The notes under the pieces were generated by a model. It was not told the DNA's origin. It searched no databases and worked only from the letters and a program-made list of their open reading frames with translations. A DNA stretch of 64,000 nucleotides, from NCBI GenBank assembly GCA_020698575.1, contig CM036244.1:7116034-7180033 (forward strand). Direction: 5' to 3'. The stretch comes from Bostrychus sinensis (lineage: Eukaryota > Chordata > Actinopteri > Gobiiformes > Eleotridae). Numbering within the stretch: the stretch's first letter is position 1; every line of letters begins with the position of its first letter. A program made the translations under genes and the position numbers. Shown here one piece after another: positions 59,901 to 64,000 of the stretch.

Positions 59901-62900
59901 AGGTCAGACCAGGTCAGACCAGGACAGACCAGGTCAGACCAGGCCAGACCAGGTCAGACCAAGACAGACCAGGCCAGGTCACACCAGGTCAGACCAGGCC
60001 AGACCAGGCCAGGTCAGACCAGACCAGGCCAGGTCAGACCAGACCAGGACAGACTAGGTCAGACCAGGTCAGACCAGGACAGACCAGGTCAGACCAGGTC
60101 AGACCAGGACAGACCAGGTCAGACCAGGCCAGACCAGGTCAGACCAAATCAGACCAGGCCATACCAGGCCAGACCAAGACAGACCAGGCCAGACCAGGAC
60201 AGACCAGGACAGACCAGGCCAGGTCAGACCAGACCAGGACAGACCAGGCCAGACTAGGTCAGACCAGGCCAGACCAGGTCAGACCAGGCCAGACCAGGTC
60301 AGGTCAGACCAGACCAGGACAGACCAGGCCAGGTCAGACCAGGCCAGTTCAGACCAGGACAGACCAGACCAGGACAGTCCAGGACAGACCAGGCCAGGTC
60401 AGACCAGACCAGGCCAGACTAGGTCAGACCAGGTCAGACTAGGTCAGACCAGGCCAGACCAGGTCAGACCAAGACAGACCAGGCCATGTCAGCCTAGGTC
60501 AGACCAGGTCAAACCAGGCCAGACCAGACCAGGCCAGACTAGGTCAGACCAGGTCAGACCAGGTCAGACCAGGCCAGACCAGGACAGACCAGGCCAGGTC
60601 AGACCCGACCAGGCCAGACTAGGTCATACCAGGTCAGACTATGTCAGACCAGGCCAGACCAGGTCAGACCAAGACAGACCAGGCCAGGTCAGACCAGGTC
60701 AGACTAGGTCAGACCAGGTCAGACCAGGCCAGACTAGGTCAGACCAGGTCAGACCAGGCCAGACCAGGACAGACCAGGACAGACCAGGCCAGGACAGACC
60801 ACACCAGGCCAGACTAGGTCAGACCAGGTCAGACTAGGTCAGACCAGGTTAGACCAGGCCAGACCAGGTCAGACCAAGACAGACCAGGCCAGGTCAGACC
60901 AGGTCAGACCAGGCCAGACCAAGACAGACCAGGTCAGACCAGGCCAGGTCAAACCAGACCAAGACAGGCCAGACCAGGACAGACCAGGCCAGACCAGGCC
61001 AGGTCAGACCAGACCAGGACAGACCAGGCCAGACTAGGTCAGACCAGGTCAGACCAGGCCAGACCAGGACAGACCAGGTCAGACCAGACCAGGACAGACC
61101 AGGCCAGACTAGGTCAGACCAGGCCAGGAGACCAGGTCAGACCAGGCCAGACCAAGACAGACCAGGCCAGGCCAGACCAGGCCAGGCCAGGTCAGACCAG
61201 GTCAGACTAGGTCAGACCAGGTCAGACCAGGCCAGACTAGGTCAGACCAGGTCAGACCAGGCCAGACCAGGACAGACCAGGACAGACCAGGCCAGGACAG
61301 ACCACACCAGGCCAGACTAGGTCAGACCAGGTCAGACTAGGTCAGACCAGGTTAGACCAGGCCAGACCAGGTCAGACCAAGACAGACCAGGCCAGGTCAG
61401 ACCAGGTCAGACCAGGCCAGACCAAGACAGACCAGGTCAGACCAGGCCAGGTCAAACCAGACCAAGACAGGCCAGACCAGGACAGACCAGGCCAGACCAG
61501 GCCAGGTCAGACCAGACCAGGACAGACCAGGCCAGACTAGGTCAGACCAGGTCAGACCAGGCCAGACCAGGACAGACCAGGTCAGACCAGACCAGGACAG
61601 ACCAGGCCAGACTAGGTCAGACCAGGCCAGACCAGGCCAGGAGACCAGGTCAGACCAGGCCAGACCAAGACAGACCAGGCCAGGCCAGACCAGGCCAGGC
61701 CAGGTCAGACCAGACCAGGCCAGGTCAGACCAGGACAGACCAGACCAGGCCAGGCCAGCTGGTACCAACGAATCCAGTCTAGACCTGCTCTGGTCAGACT
61801 CTAAGACCCTAACTGTGAGAGCAGTGGGTTCAGGTGTGTTCAGGTGAGTCTAACATGAGTCTGTCTGTTGCAGGAGTCCACAGGTCTCTGGGGAAAGTGT
61901 CGAAAATCCGAAGTTTAACGATGGACAACAAGATCTGGACCGAAGCCCTGATCCAGGTCTGGACTGGTTTTATAGTTCCACAGTCAGGACTTACACCCGA
62001 GTACTACTCTCATGAATAATCCCTTGTCATGTGACCACAGCTGTTCATTTCCTACGGCAACCGAGCGGCCAATCAGATCTGGGCCCCCGTCGTCCCAGCG
62101 ACTGAGCAGCTGAGCCCTGATTCGCCAGAAGAACACAGGTCAAAGTTCATTCAGGACAAATATGGCAAAGGGCGCTATAGACGTCTGCACGCTCTGTCCT
62201 CCAGCCAGGACCTCATGGACCAGGTACAGTCCTGAACTGGGTCTAAACCAGGTCTCACCAAGGTCTAAACCAAGTCTGTCTTACAGCTAGGATCTCATGG
62301 TCCAAGTACTGTTATTATTAGTTATTACTAACCTGTCGCAGAGGCTCAGGGAGGTTCTGTGTTCTGTTGTAACAGTACTGTAACAGTACTGTATCAGTAC
62401 TGTATCAGTATTGTATCAGTACTGTATCAGTACTGTAACAGTATTGTAACAGTACTGTATCAGTATTGTAACAGTATTGCAATAGTACTGTAACAGTACT
62501 GTAACAGTACTGTAACAGTACTGTAACAGTATTGTAACAGTATTGTAGCAGTACTGTATCAGTATTGTAACAGTATTGTATCAGTATTGCAATAGTACTG
62601 TAACAGTACTGTAACAGTACTGTAACAGTATTGTAACAGTATTGTAACAGTATTTTCCCATCACAGAGGCTCAGGGAGGTGGTGTGTGGAGACGACGTAG
62701 ATGAGACGCTGTCGCTGATTTGCTCCGGAGCTAAGGTCGGTTCAGTAAAATCCAACTTTAACCCTTTACCCTAACTGCAGTGACCCCTGACCTTTTCCTC
62801 TCAGGTGACCCAGACCGACCTGCTAAGCCCCTCCCCCATTCACCTGGCCGAGACGGCGGGGCGAGCCCTGCAGGTGGAGCTGCTGCGGCTCAATGAATTC

Positions 62901-64000
62901 ACAGGTGAGTCACATGACCAGGCCATGACCATATAAGGACACACAGTCGCATGACCAGGCCATGACCATATAAGGACACACAGTCACATGACCAGGCCAT
63001 GACCATATAAGGACACGCAGTCACATGACCAGGCCATGACCATATAAGGACACGCAGTCACATGACCAGGCCATGACCATATAAGGACACGCAGTCACAT
63101 GACCAGGCCATGACCATATAAGGACACACAGTCACATGACCAGGCCATGACCATATAAGGACACACAGTCACATGACCAGGCCATGACCATATAAGGACA
63201 CACAGTCACATGACCAGGCCATGACCATATAAGGACACACTGTCACATGACCAGGCCATGACCATATAAGGACACACTGTCACATGACCAGGCCATGACC
63301 ATATAAGGACACACAGTCACATGACCAGGCCATGACCATATAAGGACACACTGTCACATGACCAGGCCATGACCATATAAGGACACACAGTCACATGACC
63401 AGGCCATGACCATATAAGGACACACTGTCATATGACCAGGCCATGACCATATAAGGACACACTGTCACATGACCAGGCCATGACCATATAAGGACACACA
63501 GTCACATGACCAGGCCATGACCATATAAGGACACACTGTCACATGACCAGGCCATGACCATATAAGGACACACAGTCACATGAGCAGGCCATGACCATAT
63601 AAGGACACACAGATGAACAATCTTCTGAAACAAAAACCCTGATAATTTATGAAATATAAAATAATTTAATTTGTTGTAATTGATACAATTTTTTTTTCTT
63701 TCTTTTTTTTTTTTTTACAGAGGTCCCACCCCCACATTCCTTGCCGGCCAATGACAGCACAGTCCACCCCCACTCCTGTTTGTTGTTACACTCACCACAC
63801 AGTGCTGGCTCCTGATTGGTCCACACCTTAACTCACCTGTGTGTTTATTTACCTGAGCAGGTGAGGAGGAGGAGCTTCACGGGAAACTGGAGGACGACCG
63901 CTTCCTGTTTTCGATGGAGAACGATTCAGCGGCGTGTGACGTTCTGGATCTGAGAGAGGTCCACTCTGTGTTTCTGCAGAACGGGTCAGAACCAGAACAA
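41940..64000 (+). CDS. arap1-like: ARAP-family ArfGAP (PH-PH-ArfGAP-ankyrin-like-PH...), 3' part beyond window
   Basis: ARAPs are PI(3,4,5)P3-responsive Arf- and Rho-GAPs acting on actin and endocytic membranes. Phase-consistent exons: 41940-42031, 42111-42175, 45753-46163, 49056-49163, 51422-51530, 51608-51700, 56045-56155, 56224-56284, 58861-58981, 59080-59344, 59496-59698, 61874-61956, 62041-62223, 62667-62735, 62805-62904, 63861 to the edge; 63721-63777 is optional. The start has MTSFPVSTPVPKPRN, and a Pro-rich linker PPPPPPRPPNQSQKPKAKIP follows. PH1 has CSWLDVWKGFRHNVVWATFD and RFSEVMFHVSNI; PH2 has FSLGVASFSVQLNVASVKAT and SFSLITPYKTF. The ArfGAP has CADC, 16 residues, CHIC, then GVHRSLG with the arginine finger. 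HLAETAGRALQVELLRLNEF is ankyrin-like, and DDRFLFSMENDSAACDVLDL begins PH3. The linker fits ARAP1 best; paralogue unsure. No SAM domain was found upstream, and the RhoGAP should lie beyond 64000. Exon 61874-61956 uses a weak donor (GTCTGG). Confidence 0.85.
42194..45678 (+). repeat. 22-bp minisatellite (CTCCTCACAGTTTGTTCTAC core), 3.5 kb
   Basis: About 155 units with 20- and 19-bp variants, starting 18 nt after the donor at 42176. Nearly every unit ends TTTGTTCTACAG, an acceptor-like string. The giant frames (up to about 1150 codons) are repeat artefacts: three plus-strand frames are open at once. Confidence 0.95.
46110..46163 (+). repeat. Coding repeat (LTPG) at an ARAP exon end
   Basis: CTCACACCTGGA is repeated about four times, giving GLTPGLTPGLTPGFTG directly before the donor. 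Confidence 0.85.
46467..47056. mobile_element. Non-autonomous DNA transposon with TTA target duplication (PIF/Harbinger-like)
   Basis: The left end AGGCTTCCATCCACCAAGGCGAC and the right end (inverse complement AGGCCTCGATACACCAAGGCGAC) form an imperfect inverted repeat. Both sides are flanked by TTA (46464-46466 and 47057-47059), matching the 3-bp TWA preference of PIF/Harbinger. The inside has a G run (46986-47003) and no intact transposase. Confidence 0.7.
47874..48700. mobile_element. Non-autonomous piggyBac-like element (TTAA target, perfect 16-bp ends)
   Basis: The left end CCCTCTGGGCACCCTA and right end TAGGGTGCCCAGAGGG are perfect inverted repeats of 16 bp, each bounded outside by TTAA (47870-47873 and 48701-48704). 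This is the piggyBac signature (TTAA plus CCC...GGG). Subterminal motifs recur: ACACTCGTTACCTTAG, ACACTCATTACCTTAA and the inverse AAGGTAATGAGTGTA. No full transposase is present. Confidence 0.88.
49104..49150 (+). repeat. Coding repeat (TEV) in an ARAP exon
   Basis: Five 9-bp units GTCACAGAG encode VTEVTEVTEV before the donor at 49164. Confidence 0.85.
49215..51378 (+). repeat. 11-bp minisatellite (GGGACAGCAGT), 2.2 kb
   Basis: About 200 units with 8-bp (GGGACAGT) and GGCAGTGG variants. It starts about 55 nt after the donor and ends about 45 nt before the next acceptor (51421). Three frames are open, all artefacts. Confidence 0.95.
51726..52652 (+). repeat. AT-rich minisatellite (ACAGTATTATAGTATTATAT)
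   Basis: About 45 units of 17-20 bp begin some 28 nt after the donor at 51701. The units are nearly self-complementary (ATACAGTATTATAGTATTATA), so they can fold. Confidence 0.9.
52653..54165 (-). mobile_element. LINE RT fragment interrupted by its own 20-bp minisatellite
   Basis: The minus strand on the left side (52653-53030) encodes RT-like blocks, with GTGKNTREAKHQLLVIERSL near 53000 and a degenerate CGIYQGDALS-type block near 52740. The right side (53950-54165) gives IQLSTNNLSPHHMEAQASER, the block just upstream. 53030-53950 is about 46 units of TGTGCCCATGTATTGATCCA between the two halves. Confidence 0.65.
53030..53952 (+). repeat. 20-bp minisatellite (TGTGCCCATGTATTGATCCA)
   Basis: About 46 units, with ATTGA/ATTGG variants and a few 5-base deletions. 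It is open in all three minus frames as GHMDQYMGTW-type peptides, which are not genes. Confidence 0.95.
54290..55920 (+). mobile_element. L2/Rex-like LINE fragment in an ARAP intron
   Basis: Plus-strand blocks in order: TTNIINTSPTAGAVLPTLKL then ATVTPILKKPGLNPDNMDDF and RPISI; LLLNLSAAFNTTDH; HGVPQGSVLAPLLFILYMLP; CYADDTQQ (YADD motif kept); then KLWMNNVFLKLSANKTELLN. Gaps and stops show it is dead. Same strand as the host gene. Confidence 0.8.
56290..56575. other. Low-complexity intron sequence
   Basis: AACAAAACAACTC-type repeats and an ACACAC tract. No exon was seen. Confidence 0.5.
56577..58690 (-). mobile_element. Tc1/mariner-like transposon remnant with a large internal minisatellite
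   Basis: The left end TACACTGAACAAAAATATAG and inner left arm TTTGCTCCCATTTTTGATCA are mirrored by ATTAAAAATGGGAGCAAAA at 58668-58686. The outer right end is missing. On the minus strand 58404-58156 encodes part of a Tc1 transposase DNA-binding region (LNVHFSAISLLHENSQRIWQ, then AAQDLHIQQLYLQDHLRPAD). The DDE catalytic part is replaced by the 28-bp array. Confidence 0.75.
56816..58176 (+). repeat. 28-bp minisatellite (CATGAGGCCGTGCATTATCA core) inside the Tc1 element
   Basis: About 48 units, with CGTG/CGCG/TGTG variants and a few divergent CATAATT or CATGATT copies. It contains a fixed GCATTATCACGCTGCAA part. Confidence 0.95.
59702..61765 (+). repeat. 10-bp minisatellite (CAGACCAGGT), 2.1 kb, with a ~510-bp duplication
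   Basis: It starts 3-6 nt after the donor at 59699, in the intron that splits the ArfGAP zinc finger from its arginine finger. A rare marker GGACAGACCACACCAGGCC occurs near 60791 and 61301, and neighbouring variants recur with the same offset, showing a segmental copy of about 0.5 kb. Confidence 0.93.
62374..62652 (+). repeat. 11-bp minisatellite (AGTACTGTAAC)
   Basis: About 25 units of AGTACTGTAAC, AGTATTGTAAC or AGTACTGTATC. The array ends 14 nt before the acceptor at 62666. Confidence 0.92.
62911..63607 (+). repeat. 37-bp minisatellite with a CArG box (CCATATAAGG)
   Basis: About 19 units with almost no variation (ACACAGT/ACGCAGT/ACACTGT edges). It starts 6 nt after the donor at 62905. 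Each unit holds CACATGACC and the perfect CArG-box consensus CCATATAAGG. Confidence 0.95.

Noticed and set aside
62911..63607. Regular 37-bp repeats as a possible CRISPR array
   Set aside because: There are no unique spacers, no cas genes, and the host is a eukaryote.
1..64000. tRNA, rRNA or riboswitch-type RNA genes
   Set aside because: I found no cloverleaf with A/B boxes and no rRNA-like stretch by eye. A tRNAscan-SE and Rfam search would be decisive.

Overview
The window looks like nuclear DNA of a teleost fish. It has split vertebrate genes with GT/AG introns, DIRS, Tc1, L2/CR1-like, piggyBac-like and hAT-like element remnants, and no bacterial operon structure. Summing my own array intervals, about 28 kb of the 64 kb (roughly 44%) is tandem repeat. 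Species cannot be told from the sequence alone.

Four host genes can be assembled by matching exon phases. (1) 3555-6663 (+): a secreted, probably GPI-anchored protein with two Ly6/uPAR (LU) domains and a Thr-rich stalk. Its first LU exon ends in an in-frame TAG at the best donor. (2) 13584-32194 (+): chm, Rab escort protein (REP), complete in 17 phase-consistent exons (about 689 codons), with a poly(A) signal at 32354. (3) 38271-32875 (-): a pyrin-domain (PYD) protein lying tail-to-tail with chm. (4) 41940 to beyond 64000 (+): an ARAP-family ArfGAP (PH, PH, ArfGAP zinc finger, ankyrin-like segment, start of a third PH), cut by the window edge before any RhoGAP domain.

Layout: 1-3400 is gene-poor with LTR-like remnants. 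3.5-7.1 kb is the LU gene, with a LINE inserted in its stalk region. 8.9-11.1 kb is a decayed DIRS element (-). 11.3-12.1 kb holds minisatellites and a LINE tail. 13.5-32.4 kb is chm, whose introns are packed with minisatellites plus two copies of an hAT-like element and a LINE. 32.8-38.3 kb is the PYD gene, with several arrays in its intron. 38.3-41.9 kb is LINE debris and arrays. 41.9-64 kb is the ARAP gene, whose introns hold a 3.5 kb 22-bp array, an 11-bp array carrying two MITE-type elements, two LINEs and a Tc1 element.

The most striking signal is the placement of the minisatellites. In about fourteen of roughly thirty-six introns the array starts within 30 nt of the 5' splice donor. 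In three chm introns the unit includes the exon end and the donor itself, so the donor is copied in tandem. In chm intron 9 the copied donors keep the reading frame open, which would allow in-frame exon lengthening. Other arrays appear to have grown inside transposons (a Tc1 element, a LINE). One TTAA-rich array was in turn the landing site for a piggyBac-like and a TTA-duplicating element.
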